Positions 39,990 through 49,220 of a stretch of DNA of 64,000 bases are shown here, in pieces; the stretch's first letter is position 1, and each line of letters starts with the position of its first letter. Made by a program: the position numbers and the translations under genes. The stretch is from Streptomyces sp. CB01201 (GTDB lineage Bacteria > Actinomycetota > Actinomycetes > Streptomycetales > Streptomycetaceae). The stretch covers positions 50,251 to 114,250 of the forward strand of contig NZ_NNBJ01000023.1 in the NCBI RefSeq assembly GCF_002803085.1, given 5' to 3'. Below the pieces are notes generated by a model, which was given only the letters and a program-made list of their open reading frames with translations, had not been told where the DNA came from and did not search any database.

Positions 39990-42200
39990 TCAGGGCCTGT
40001 CTCCGGTGCCCCCCTCCGTGGGGGCTGACGTGCTCTGCGCGCCACCGGGGCGCGGCGGCTGCCGGGTGTCGTGGATGCTGTCGTGGGCGGCTGCGGCGAT
40101 GGCCCGGGGCGTGATGCCGAACTCCGAGTACAGGCGCTCGTAGTCGGCGGAGGCGCCGTAGTGCTCCAGGGAGACGATCCGGCCGGCGTCCCCGACGATG
40201 TCGCGCCAGCCCTGCCCGACGGCTGCCTCGACGCTGACGCGGGCGCGGACGGCCGGCGGCAGGACCTGGTCGCGATAGTCCTGGGGCTGGGCGGCGAACC
40301 ACTCCCGGCACGGCATCGAGACGACCCGTACGGCGAGCCCGTCGGCGGTCAGCAACTGGCGTGCTTCCAGGGCGATATGGACCTCGGAGCCGGTCGCGAT
40401 CAGGATGACGTCGGGGTCGCCTCCGTCAGCCGTGTCGGCCAGAACGTAGCCACCCCGGGCCGCTTCCCGCGCGGGTGCGTACTCGCCGTCGCGGTCCAGG
40501 ACCGGCAGGTTCTGACGGCTCAGGATGAGACCCGCGGGCCGGTCGTGGTGTTCGAGGATGGCACGCCAGCACGCGGTGGTCTCGTTCGCGTCGGCAGGAC
40601 GTACTACGTCCAGGCCGGGAATGGCCCGCAGCGCGGCGAGGTGTTCGACGGGCTGGTGGGTGGGGCCGTCCTCACCGAGACCGATGGAGTCGTGGGTCCA
40701 CACGTACGTGGCCGGCAGCCGCATCAGGGCGGCCAGGCGCACAGCGGGCCGCATGTAGTCGGAGAAGGTGAGGAAGGTGCCGCCGTAGGGCCGGGTCAGG
40801 CTTTGCAGGGCGATGCCGTTGAGGATCGCGCCCATCGCGTGCTCGCGGATGCCGAAGTGGAGGGTGCGCCCGTAGGGACCGCCCTTCCAGTCTTTGGTCT
40901 GGCGGTCGGCCGGCACGAAGGACGGCTCCCCGTCCATGGTCGTGTTGTTGCTCCCGGCCAGGTCGGCGGAGCCACCCCACAGCTCCGGAAGTACCGGCGC
41001 GAGGGCGCTGAGGACCTTGCCCGACGCGGCGCGGGTGGCCATCCCCTTTTCGTCGGCGGGGAAGGCGGGAAGGGCGTCCTCCCAGCCATCGGGCAGCCGC
41101 TGTTCCCGCAGCCGGTCGAGCAGCGCCGCACGCTGCGGGTTCGCGGTGCGCCAGGCGGTGAAGTCCTCGTTCCACGCGGCGTGTGCCTCACGGCCGCGCT
41201 CGTGGGCCTGGCGCGTCCGGGCCAGGACGTCCTTGTCGACGACGAAGTGCTGGTCGGGGTCGAAGCCCAGCACCTTCTTGGTGGCGGCGACCTCCTCGTC
41301 ACCGAGCGCGGAGCCGTGTGCCTTGCCCGTGTTCTGCTTGGTGGGGGCCGGCCAGCCGATGAGGGTGCGCAGCATGATCAGGGAGGGGCGGCCGGTCTCG
41401 TCCCGGGCAGCGCGCACGGCGGCCAGAAGCGCGTCGACATCCTCGACGTACTCGCCGGTGACCGTCCAGTCGACGGTCTGTACGTGCCAGCCGTACGCGG
41501 CGTACCGGGCCGGGACGTCCTCGCTGAAGGCGACGTCCGTGTCGTCCTCGATCGAGATGTGGTTGGAGTCGTAGAACACGGTCAGATTGCCGAGTTCCTG
41601 ATGTCCCGCCAGGGAGGAGGCCTCGGAGGTGACGCCTTCCATCATGTCGCCGTCGGAGGCGATGACGTAGACGTGGTGGTCGAAGGGGCTGGTGCCCGGC
41701 TCGGCGTCGGGGTCGAGCAGCCCGCGCTCGCGGCGGGCGGCCATCGCCATCCCCACCGCGCTGGCGAGGCCTTGGCCCAGCGGACCGGTGGTGATCTCCA
41801 CGCCCCGGGTGTGTCCGTGCTCGGGGTGCCCGGGAGTGGCGGAGTCCCAGGTCCGGTACGCCTCGATGTCGGACAGTTTCAGCCCGAAGCCGGCCAGGTA
41901 GAGCTGGATGTAGAGGGTCAGGCTCGAATGCCCGCAGGAGAGCACGAACCGGTCCCGGCCGAGCCACTGGTCGTCGCTCGGATCGTGGCGCATGACGTTC
42001 TGGAACAACAGGTACGCCAACGGGGCCAGGCTCATCGCCGTTCCCGGGTGGCCGTTGCCGACCTTCTGCACCGCGTCGGCCGCCAGCAGCCGCACGGTGT
42101 CCACGGCCCGGACATCCACCTCGTCCCACCCCGCCTGCTCCGCTACGGGGCTTGCCACGGACCTGAGGGTTCGTGCTCCGCGGGACTGCTCGTTCGTCAT
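39990..42200 (-). CDS. tkt: Transketolase
   Basis: The 736-residue enzyme is full length. It has the thiamine diphosphate motif GDGDMMEG-type (IASDGDMMEGVTSEASSLAG) with NHISIEDDTDVAFSEDV, GHPGTAMSLAP near the start, GIREHAMGAILNGIALQSL and THDSIGLGEDGPTHQPVEHL, and the C-terminal SMPCREWFAAQPQDYRDQVL. It transfers two-carbon units in the non-oxidative pentose phosphate pathway. AAGGAG precedes the ATG. It lies 157 bp downstream of the transaldolase-fusion gene on the same strand, so the two form a pathway pair. A C-terminal serine/proline-rich tail is extra. Confidence 0.96.
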   Translation of the reverse strand: MTNEQSRGARTLRSVASPVAEQAGWDEVDVRAVDTVRLLAADAVQKVGNGHPGTAMSLAPLAYLLFQNVMRHDPSDDQWLGRDRFVLSCGHSSLTLYIQLYLAGFGLKLSDIEAYRTWDSATPGHPEHGHTRGVEITTGPLGQGLASAVGMAMAARRERGLLDPDAEPGTSPFDHHVYVIASDGDMMEGVTSEASSLAGHQELGNLTVFYDSNHISIEDDTDVAFSEDVPARYAAYGWHVQTVDWTVTGEYVEDVDALLAAVRAARDETGRPSLIMLRTLIGWPAPTKQNTGKAHGSALGDEEVAATKKVLGFDPDQHFVVDKDVLARTRQAHERGREAHAAWNEDFTAWRTANPQRAALLDRLREQRLPDGWEDALPAFPADEKGMATRAASGKVLSALAPVLPELWGGSADLAGSNNTTMDGEPSFVPADRQTKDWKGGPYGRTLHFGIREHAMGAILNGIALQSLTRPYGGTFLTFSDYMRPAVRLAALMRLPATYVWTHDSIGLGEDGPTHQPVEHLAALRAIPGLDVVRPADANETTACWRAILEHHDRPAGLILSRQNLPVLDRDGEYAPAREAARGGYVLADTADGGDPDVILIATGSEVHIALEARQLLTADGLAVRVVSMPCREWFAAQPQDYRDQVLPPAVRARVSVEAAVGQGWRDIVGDAGRIVSLEHYGASADYERLYSEFGITPRAIAAAAHDSIHDTRQPPRPGGAQSTSAPTEGGTGDRP

Positions 42201-42357
42201 GGCGCTACTCCTTCGTCACATGCGTCGAGTTCGTTCGATTCAGTCAGTACGTCGGGCTGGTGCAGGGGCTCTGGGGGCAGCCCGCCGACGGGCGCGGCTG
42301 CGCCGCGGTGGGGGCGGTGGCGCGCGGAAGTCCGGGCACACGCGGAGGTTCCGGCCA

Positions 42358-44013
42358 TCACCGCGGGTGGGAGGGCTGGGGGAGCAGGGCCCGGACGGCG
42401 GCCGTGGAGCGCAGTTCCTCCAGGGTGGCGCTCTGCTGTTCGGCGCGGTCCAGCAGGGTGTCCAGGTCTTCGGGGCTGAGGCGTTCGTCGGATTCGGCCA
42501 GGATGCGCAGGGTTCGCCAGCAGGCTGCTTTGCCCAGGACCCCGAGGAGCAGGGACTCCGCTTCCAGGACGTCGCTGAGCGGTGAGCGGGTGAAGAGGTG
42601 GCCGTTGGTCTTGAGGCGGCCGGCCTTCTCAGCGAGCCAGCCGATGGCCGCCTTGGACTGGCTCCTGGGCAGGTCCAGATCCGCCATGATCCCGGCGAGC
42701 GCGTCACGGTCCTCGTCGATCTGCTGGGCGAGTTCGGCCAGTGTCGCGCGGCCGAACTCGTCCGTGCGGGCTTCCGCGGCTCGCCGGCACAGTTCCAGGC
42801 CGCTGGTGGCGCCGGTGTAGTGGTCGTCGAGGTAGGTCGCGAGCAGAGCCGCGCTCTCGGAGGGGCCGGCGCCGCCGTCATCGCCCGAGCCCAGGGGGGC
42901 GGCCGCGGAGTGCATTTCGCGCTCCACGCTCTCTCCCAGCTCGGCCCAACTGTCCTCGAACTTGGTCAGCCCTTCGCGCTCCAGCGTGTCGGTGACGTCC
43001 GTGAAGTCGATGCCGATGTCCTTGAGCGCTGCCAGGTGTGCGGCTGCCGCCGCGAAGTCACCTTCGGCCGGTGTGTGGGTGGGGAGGGTGCCGTGGTCGG
43101 CGAAGGCGGCCAGGGTGGTCCCGGGCATGGTGTTCACGGTGCCGGGGATGACGAGTTCGCCGACGTACATCGTGTCGGGGTAGGACGGGTCCTTGACGCC
43201 GGTGGATGCCCACAGCGGGCGTTGCGCGCGGGCTCCGGCCGCGGCGAGGCGCTGCCAGCGGGGCTGCGCGAGGGTCTGCCGGTAGGCCTGGTGGGCGAGT
43301 CGGGCGTTGGCGATCGCGGCCTGCCCCTTGAGTTCGGTCATGCCGAGCGTTTCGAGGCGCCGGTCTACTTCGGTGTCGACGCGGGAGACGAAGAACGAGG
43401 CCACCGAGTGGATGTCCGCCAGGTCGCGTCCGGTGGCCTGAGCCTGCTCCAGGCCGCTCTGGTAGGCGTCCATGACCTCGCGGTAGCGCTCCAGGGAGAA
43501 GATCAGCGTGACGTTGACGCTGATGCCTTCGGCGATGACGGCGGTGATCGCCTTGAGCCCCTTGCGGGTGGCGGGGATCTTGATGAAGAGGTTGGGGCGG
43601 TCGACGGCGTCCCACAGTTTGCGGGCCAGTGCGGCGGTGGCATCGGCGTCCTGTGCCAGCCGGGGGTCCACCTCGATGGACACGCGCCCGTCCACGCCGC
43701 CGGTGCGCTCATGGACGCCGCGGAAGGCGTCACAGCCGTCTCGTACGTCGTCCGTGGTGAGCGCGAACACCGCGTCGTCGACGCTGCTGCCCTGGTCGCC
43801 GAGGCGGCGCAGCTGTTCGTTGTAGCGGTCACGCTTGGACAGCGCGGAGGCGAAGATGGTGGGGTTCGTCGTGACGCCCACGACGTGCTTGTCCGCGATC
43901 AGCTTCTTGAGCTCGCCGCCGGCCAGGAGCTCGCGGGAAAGATCGTCGAGCCAGACCGACACTCCCGCGGCGGACAGAGCGGCAAGCGGGCCGGAGCCGG
44001 CGGGTGCGGACAT
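42358..44013 (-). CDS. tal: Transaldolase fused to a C-terminal helical domain
   Basis: The ATG at 44013 follows GGAGG and gives 551 residues, about 180 more than a usual 370-residue transaldolase. The transaldolase part has GVTTNPTIFASALSK, VSIEVDPRLAQDADAT, NLFIKIPATRKGLKAI with the Schiff-base lysine, NVTLIFSLERYREV and KDPSYPDTMYVGELV. From about residue 380 (ESAALLATYLDDHYTGATSG) comes an all-helical domain with DRDALAGIMADLDLPRSQ, AAIGWLAEKAGRLKTNGHLF and LEAESLLLGVLGKAACWRTL. I recognise this as a stand-alone actinomycete protein family of unknown function, resembling a ferritin-like bundle. The fusion is continuous, with no frameshift. It is followed by transketolase. Confidence 0.93.
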   Translation of the reverse strand: MSAPAGSGPLAALSAAGVSVWLDDLSRELLAGGELKKLIADKHVVGVTTNPTIFASALSKRDRYNEQLRRLGDQGSSVDDAVFALTTDDVRDGCDAFRGVHERTGGVDGRVSIEVDPRLAQDADATAALARKLWDAVDRPNLFIKIPATRKGLKAITAVIAEGISVNVTLIFSLERYREVMDAYQSGLEQAQATGRDLADIHSVASFFVSRVDTEVDRRLETLGMTELKGQAAIANARLAHQAYRQTLAQPRWQRLAAAGARAQRPLWASTGVKDPSYPDTMYVGELVIPGTVNTMPGTTLAAFADHGTLPTHTPAEGDFAAAAAHLAALKDIGIDFTDVTDTLEREGLTKFEDSWAELGESVEREMHSAAAPLGSGDDGGAGPSESAALLATYLDDHYTGATSGLELCRRAAEARTDEFGRATLAELAQQIDEDRDALAGIMADLDLPRSQSKAAIGWLAEKAGRLKTNGHLFTRSPLSDVLEAESLLLGVLGKAACWRTLRILAESDERLSPEDLDTLLDRAEQQSATLEELRSTAAVRALLPQPSHPR

Positions 44014-44302
44014 GCAAAACCTCCTGGACGGGGCGGCGCCGCCCGCGCTGAGGGTGCTTCTCGCCGGGGGCGAGACTGCTGGCGGCGGCGCTCGACACGG
44101 TGCTTCCCCCATCGCGTGCCCGAATCGCCCCGCGACAAGCGCATTAACCGAAATGACAGCGCGTCCGTCTACTGAATGGCGCATCTTCGGGAGAGCGCGG
44201 CGACGCAGCGTGGAGCGGTGGCAGGGGATCGGCGTCAAGCCTGATGCGAGGGGGCCGATGCGGAGGGGGGTCCAGGTCGCGGAGCCGGGATACGCCAGCC
44301 GG

Positions 44303-44866
44303 CTAGCGCGCTACCCGGTAGCGGACGTGGACCACCTTGGAGCTGAAGGTGCGGGACTCGACCATCTCCAGATCCACCCGGCGCCCCTGCTGGGGGAAGA
44401 ACGGAACGCCACCGCCAAGCAGCACCGGATGGACCCGGGCACGGTATTCGTCGATCAGCCCCAGCGCGGCCGCCTCGGCGGCGAGAGTCGCGCCGCCGAT
44501 CGCGATGTTGCCGTCCCCCGGTTCGGCCCGCAACCGCCCGATCTCCTGCGCCAGGTCGCCGGAGGCCAAGCGGGCGTTCCCCTGCACTTCCGACAGGGTG
44601 GTGGAGAACACCACCTTGGGGAGCGGCTTCCACAGCGCGGCGAACTCAAGCGTCGAAAAGCCGAGCGCGGGGTTCTGGTCGACCGTCTCCCAGTACAGCA
44701 TCGCCTCGTACAGGCGGCGTCCCAGCAGATGGACGCCGACCTCTCGCACCTCGTCAGTGGCGAAGCGAAAGACTTCCTCGTCGGGCGTCGTCCAGTCGAC
44801 GCCGCCGTCCGGCCCGACGATGAAACCGTCCAGCGAGATGTTCATGGAATAGGTCACGCTGCGCAT
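44303..44866 (-). CDS. RibD-C / dihydrofolate-reductase-fold protein
   Basis: This 187-residue protein begins RSVTYSMNISLDGFIVGPDG, a typical start of the RibD C-terminal/DHFR-like family in actinomycetes, and continues with EVGVHLLGRRLYEAMLYWE, PLPKVVFSTTL, the glycine-rich NIAIGGATLAAEAAALGLID and HPVLLGGGVPFFPQQGRRVD. It binds NADPH; its substrate is unknown. It is distant from the other RibD-C gene in this window. GGAGG lies close to the ATG. The gene is monocistronic. Confidence 0.9.
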   Translation of the reverse strand: MRSVTYSMNISLDGFIVGPDGGVDWTTPDEEVFRFATDEVREVGVHLLGRRLYEAMLYWETVDQNPALGFSTLEFAALWKPLPKVVFSTTLSEVQGNARLASGDLAQEIGRLRAEPGDGNIAIGGATLAAEAAALGLIDEYRARVHPVLLGGGVPFFPQQGRRVDLEMVESRTFSSKVVHVRYRVAR

Positions 44867-45251
44867 GGGAGGACCTCCTCGGAGACAGGTCCGACACTAC
44901 GACGCCCTGCCGCCGGGGGACTGGTCGCGGCGCGCCGGATCGCATACGGAACGCATCCGCTGCGGCGGCCGCGGGGCCGGTTGCGCGCCGAACGACGGGC
45001 CCGCTCGCCAGGAAAAAGGGGGGGGCCACTCGCCAGGCAACCCGTCGGGAGGGCGGACCCGTCGGCTCCGACCGCGTCGCATCAGCACGCCGCCCCTCTG
45101 CGACCCCCGTGGCCTCATCGTCGGGCGAAGACTCCCGGCGGGAACGCCGGCAGCCTGGCCGCACGACCCTCGCGCGGAACGGGCCGCGGCACGGCGAGGG
45201 GAACGTGTGTGGTCGCCGAGAAACGTCCACGGCCCGGCGAACTACCCGGTG
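44867..45251. other. 385-bp gene-free stretch
   Basis: Between the RibD-C start and the SDR stop I see no gene with good coding character. It contains a short G-run (GGGGGGGG near 45018) and presumably the RibD-C promoter. No operator-like dyad stood out. Confidence 0.4.
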
Positions 45252-46103
45252 TCAGGCGACAGTTACTCCTCCCTCGGTGGAGTCGGTGGAGCGGCTGAGT
45301 TCCTCCCAGGCGTCGAAGTCGTCCTGGACGCGTTGGCGCCCGGCGCTGACCAGGCGGACTGCGTCCGAGCCGAGCAGGACATGAACGGGAGGCTTCTCCG
45401 CGTCCAGGAGCGTGAGGATGGCCTCGCCGGCGCGATCGGGGTCACCGATCCCCTGGCCCGCGAGGGCCTGGCGGCGAGACCGGATCGGGTCGAACAGCGT
45501 GTCGTAGTCGGCGATGCTGCGGGGTGCGCGCACCAGTGACCGGCCCGCCCAGTCGGTCTTGAACGCGCCGGGAGCCACGGCGGTGACCCGCACGCCGAAC
45601 TGGGTGACCTCCTGGGCGAGGGTGTCGGTGATGCCCTCCAGAGCGTGTTTGCTGCCTTCGTAGAACGCCAGACCGGGGAAGGTGGTGTGCCCGCCCATCG
45701 AGGTGATGACGAAGATGTGGCCGCCGCGCCGTTCCCGCATGCCGGGCAGGACCGCTTTCACGCTCGCCACGGTGCCGAATACGTTGACCTCGAATTGGCG
45801 GCGCAGATCGGCCATCGAAGTCTCTTCGAAGGTACCTTCGAGTCCGTAGCCGGCGTTGGCCACGAGCACGTCGATCGGGCCGAATTCCGTTTCGACGGCC
45901 CGCGCTGTGGGGTCGATCCGGTCCGTGTCGGACAGGTCGAGGAGGAACGCCCTGGCGCGGTGGGGGTGCAGTGCCTGGAAGGCCCGCGCGTGCTGTTCGG
46001 TGCGTACGGTGCCCGCGACCCGGTGTCCTGCCGCCAGGGCTCGTCGGGCGATGGCGAGGCCGAGGCCGGTGCTGACACCGGTGATCAGGAATGTCTTGCT
46101 CAC
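45252..46103 (-). CDS. Short-chain dehydrogenase/reductase
   Basis: The GTG at 46103 follows AAGGAG and gives 283 residues. It has the classical SDR features: TFLITGVSTGLGLAIARRAL (cofactor site), VLVANAGYGLEG (NAG motif), catalytic SMGGHTTFPGLAFYEGSKHA with Ser, Tyr and Lys, and PGAFKTDW. The TVRTEQHARAF segment after strand 2 suggests NADP. The substrate is unknown. The gene lies 132 bp downstream of an XRE-type regulator on the same strand, a pairing common in streptomycetes where the regulator controls the reductase. Confidence 0.94.
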   Translation of the reverse strand: MSKTFLITGVSTGLGLAIARRALAAGHRVAGTVRTEQHARAFQALHPHRARAFLLDLSDTDRIDPTARAVETEFGPIDVLVANAGYGLEGTFEETSMADLRRQFEVNVFGTVASVKAVLPGMRERRGGHIFVITSMGGHTTFPGLAFYEGSKHALEGITDTLAQEVTQFGVRVTAVAPGAFKTDWAGRSLVRAPRSIADYDTLFDPIRSRRQALAGQGIGDPDRAGEAILTLLDAEKPPVHVLLGSDAVRLVSAGRQRVQDDFDAWEELSRSTDSTEGGVTVA

Positions 46104-46235
46104 TTCGGGTCTCCTTACGTGGATATGGGTCGGGCCGCCCCGGATGTGCGTGGGCACGGCGGCATCGGCCCGGCGGGTGGGCCAGGGCCGTGGCTGTGTG
46201 GAGGATCGGATGCGGCTCGCCGGTTCGGGCGGTGA

Positions 46236-47111
46236 TCAGGACTCGGCGGCGGTGTCCCGGGCGGTGGCGGAGGCGGGCCCGCTGCCCCAGCTGGCCAGGA
46301 GGCGCAGACGCTCCTGGGACGGCGAACCGGAGGGCGCGCAGTAGACGACGAGCGACTGGCCGGGTTCGGCGACCGAGGTGAAGATCTCGTACTGCAATTC
46401 CAAGTCGCCCACGACAGGGTGGCGGAGGCGTTTGAGGCCGGTACTGCGCTCCTGGACGCGGTGCTCCGACCACCACGCCGGGAATTCGGGTGAGCGCATC
46501 AGCAACTCGCCGATCAGGGTGGCGATGTGCTGGTTGCGCGGCTGGGCGGCGGCAGCCAGCCGCAGCCCGTGCACGTAGTCGCGGGCGACGCGTTCCCAGT
46601 CGCACCACACCAGGCGAGCACGCGGATCCAGCAGCGTCCAGCGGGCCATGCTGCGTTCCCGGCGCGGCAGCTCGGCCACATCGGGAAACAAGAGCGCCCA
46701 CAACCTGTTGCCGCCGACGACAGTGAGGTTCTGGTCGCTGACGAAAGCAGGAGCGAGATCCATCGACTCCAGCACCTGCCGCAGCGCCGGTCGCAGCCGT
46801 GACGACTCCTCGGCCCGGCTCTTGTGTCCGGCTGCGGTGCCCGCGAGGGCGAACAGGTGCCGCCGCTCGATGTCGTCGAACCGCAGCGCGTCGCAGAGGG
46901 CGTGCAGCACCTGCTCGGACGGCTGCCGGGCCCGGCCCTGTTCCAGCCGGGTGTAGTACTCGGCACTCACCCCGGCCAGCTGCGCGACCTCACCGCGCCG
47001 GAGGCCGGCGACCCGGCGCCCGACGCCGAAGTCGACCGGCAGACCGGCCTCATCCGGAGTCAGTCCAGCACGGCGGGCCCGCAGGAAATCGCCCAAGTCG
47101 TTATTGCCCAT
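46236..47111 (-). CDS. XRE-type regulator with MmyB-like ligand-binding domain
   Basis: The 291-residue protein has an N-terminal helix-turn-helix preceded by a basic LGDFLRARRAGLTPDEAGLP and then RRVAGLRRGEVAQLAGVSAE, YYTRLEQGRARQPSEQVLHA. Residues 105-275 form a MmyB-like ligand domain (DLAPAFVSDQNLTVVGGNRL, WALLFPD, DLELQYEIFTSVAEPGQSLV). Such regulators often control a neighbouring SDR or oxidoreductase. The MmyB domain binds a fatty acid in one structure I recall. Its promoter region holds four 10-bp repeats. Confidence 0.93.
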   Translation of the reverse strand: MGNNDLGDFLRARRAGLTPDEAGLPVDFGVGRRVAGLRRGEVAQLAGVSAEYYTRLEQGRARQPSEQVLHALCDALRFDDIERRHLFALAGTAAGHKSRAEESSRLRPALRQVLESMDLAPAFVSDQNLTVVGGNRLWALLFPDVAELPRRERSMARWTLLDPRARLVWCDWERVARDYVHGLRLAAAAQPRNQHIATLIGELLMRSPEFPAWWSEHRVQERSTGLKRLRHPVVGDLELQYEIFTSVAEPGQSLVVYCAPSGSPSQERLRLLASWGSGPASATARDTAAES

Positions 47112-47206
47112 GCGGCAAGTCTGCTGTCCGCCCCGCCGGCCACCAAGGGGGTAGGTGGCCCTGCCAGTACTACGCAGGACTCCCCGGTATCACGTGCCCG
47201 GTACCA

Positions 47207-47246
47207 CGCAGGACCACCCAGGACCATGCAGGACCATGCAGGAATA
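47207..47246. repeat. Four 10-bp repeats in front of the XRE gene
   Basis: CGCAGGACCA, CCCAGGACCA, TGCAGGACCA and TGCAGGAATA follow each other without gaps, one helical turn apart, 96-135 bases before the XRE start codon. Each contains a GGACC core, and TGCA...TGCA dyads occur between units. A protein that binds on one face of DNA could occupy all copies. Confidence 0.8.
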
Positions 47247-47298
47247 CGCGCATACGCACCAGGTCGTACGACTGCGTGCCGGCGGAGGTGCTCGGCAC

Positions 47299-47940
47299 TC
47301 AGGCTCGTTGGCAGTGCACGAAGAGGTGCGGTTCCGGTTCGGCGCCGGGTCGGGACGGCGTGAACATCAAGGATTGCTCGGCCCGTACCAGCAGGCCCGC
47401 GCGGGTGAGCATCGCGACGAAATCATCGCGGGCGAAGCTCGTCGCGCGTACGGGCTGATCCATGAAGACGACCTCGGCCCCCTCGACGTCCGCGGGAACG
47501 GTCGCCAGGACCATGAGGCCACCCGGTTTCACCGCGCGTACGAGCCGGGACACGAGATCGGCCTGTTCCTCGCGCGACATCTGGAGCAGGGCGAAATAGA
47601 CGCATACGGCGTCGAAGGGAGCCTCGTTCAGCGGAACGGCACGGATGTCCGCGCACCGGAACTCGGCCTCGGGCACCTGCCGGGTGGCGATCTCGACCAT
47701 GACGGGGGAGATGTCGATGCCGAGGACCTCGTGCCCCGCGGCGGCGAGCGCGTCCGCGGTCGGCCGGCCCGTCCCGCTGCCGACGTCCAACACCCGGCTT
47801 CGAGGGGCCAAATCGCCGAGCAGCCGCCGCAACGACGCCTGGTGCGCCTCCGAACCGGCGAACGCCCTTTCATAGGCGATTCCCAGCAAGTCGAACAGCA
47901 CCCGCGCAGGCTGGTGCGCACTGCGATCCTCATCGTTCAC
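47299..47940 (-). CDS. Class I SAM-dependent methyltransferase
   Basis: I favour the GTG at 47940, which follows GGAGGAG by five bases; an ATG at 47988 or a GTG at 48003 would add residues of acidic, low-conservation sequence. The 213-residue protein has the SAM motif LDVGSGTGRPTADALAAAGH, IDISPVMVEIA, ADIRAVPLNEAPFDAVCVYF and LKPGG-type VKPGGLMVLATVP. The shape is that of a UbiE/MenG-like small methyltransferase. It is unlinked to any visible pathway, so its substrate is unknown. Confidence 0.88.
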   Translation of the reverse strand: MNDEDRSAHQPARVLFDLLGIAYERAFAGSEAHQASLRRLLGDLAPRSRVLDVGSGTGRPTADALAAAGHEVLGIDISPVMVEIATRQVPEAEFRCADIRAVPLNEAPFDAVCVYFALLQMSREEQADLVSRLVRAVKPGGLMVLATVPADVEGAEVVFMDQPVRATSFARDDFVAMLTRAGLLVRAEQSLMFTPSRPGAEPEPHLFVHCQRA

Positions 47941-48153
47941 GTCGGCTCCTCCGGTTTCTTCCCCGTGTCCTGTGTCGCTCACCTCCATGGTTGCGGTCGC
48001 CACCCCTCCGGTACAGAGACGGTCGCCAACCCCTCCCGTACCGACACCGGGGAGGTGGATGGGACGACGCCCACGCGGGTGGCGACGGCGAGGACTGCCC
48101 TGCCGTTCGCCACCCGCCCGCGTCTCCCATGGATCCCCGTGATGGGGGCCGGC

Positions 48154-49083
48154 TCAGGGAATTGTGTGGCCGGCGGCGCTGAAGAGGCGGTACCACTCCT
48201 CGCGGGTGAGCGGGATGTCCGAGCCCGCCGCGGACTCGGCCACCCGCCCCGGATTGGTGGTGCCCAGGACCACCTGCATGTTCGCGGGGTGGCGGGTGAT
48301 CCAGGCGACGGCGATACCTGTCGGAGTCACCCCGTAGGCCGCCGCCAGTTCGTCCAGGACGGAGTTCAGTTCCGGGTAGTGCTCGACGTCGCCGATGAAG
48401 ACTCCGTCGAAGAATCCCTTCTGGAACGGCGACCACGCCTGGAGCGTGATGCCGTGCACCCGCGCATAGTCGAGCAGGCCGTTGTCGCGGTCGAGTGACT
48501 GGTCGAGCCCGCCCATGTTCGCGGCGATGCCCGTGGCGATCAACGGGCAGTGCGTGATGCTCAGTTGCACCTGATTGGCCACCAGCGGCTGCTGTACCGC
48601 GGTCTTGAGGAGCGCGATCTGGCCGGGCGTGTGGTTCGAGACCCCGAAGTTCACGACCTTCCCCGCCGCATGCAGTTCGTCGAAGGCCTCCGCCACCTCG
48701 GCGGGCTCGACGAGGGTGTCGGGACGGTGGAGCAGCAGGACGTCGAGGTAGTCGGTGCGCAGGGCCGCCAGTGACTCCTCGACCGTGCGCACGATGTGCT
48801 CCTTCGAGAAGTCGAAGAAGCCGGGCCGGATGCCGACCTTGCTCTGGATGACGATCTGCTCACGCTCGGCGGCGGAGAGCTTGACGGCCTGTCCGAAGCG
48901 TTCCTCGCACGCGTGGCGTGAGGGCCCGTAGATGTCGGCGTGATCGAAGGTGTTGATCCCGGAGTCCCGCGCGCTGCCGTAGAGGGTTCGGATGTCCTCG
49001 TCCTCAAGTGCGGCGATACGCATCAGGCCCAGGACGACGTTGGAGGACCGCAGCTCGGTCCGGGGGAAGGCGATGGTCTTCAT
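48154..49083 (-). CDS. Aldo/keto reductase
   Basis: The ATG at 49083 (MKTIAFPRTELRSSNVVLGL) gives 309 residues. The TIM-barrel enzyme has the catalytic tetrad of the AKR family: Asp and Tyr in NTFDHADIYGPSRHACEERF, Lys in IVIQSKVGI and His in DVLLLHRPDTL. NHTPGQIALL and the C-terminal VLGTTNPGRVAE complete the NADPH site. Closest in style to YdhF-type reductases. It would reduce carbonyls with NADPH. AGGATGG precedes the start. Confidence 0.94.
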   Translation of the reverse strand: MKTIAFPRTELRSSNVVLGLMRIAALEDEDIRTLYGSARDSGINTFDHADIYGPSRHACEERFGQAVKLSAAEREQIVIQSKVGIRPGFFDFSKEHIVRTVEESLAALRTDYLDVLLLHRPDTLVEPAEVAEAFDELHAAGKVVNFGVSNHTPGQIALLKTAVQQPLVANQVQLSITHCPLIATGIAANMGGLDQSLDRDNGLLDYARVHGITLQAWSPFQKGFFDGVFIGDVEHYPELNSVLDELAAAYGVTPTGIAVAWITRHPANMQVVLGTTNPGRVAESAAGSDIPLTREEWYRLFSAAGHTIP

Positions 49084-49220
49084 GGAGACCATCCTGTCCG
49101 ACTCCCTCGTCAACCGCTCCCCGCCCCGGCCGCCACATCCCCGTGGCGCTGAATGAGGTCGGTCATTCGGGCCCACGCCGATCCACCTGTCCCGCCGAGC
49201 ATCCGCCGCCGAACTCGGCT

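Noticed and set aside
40071..42479. 802-codon plus-strand frame opposite transketolase
   Set aside because: Antisense shadow of tkt; no domains and atypical composition.
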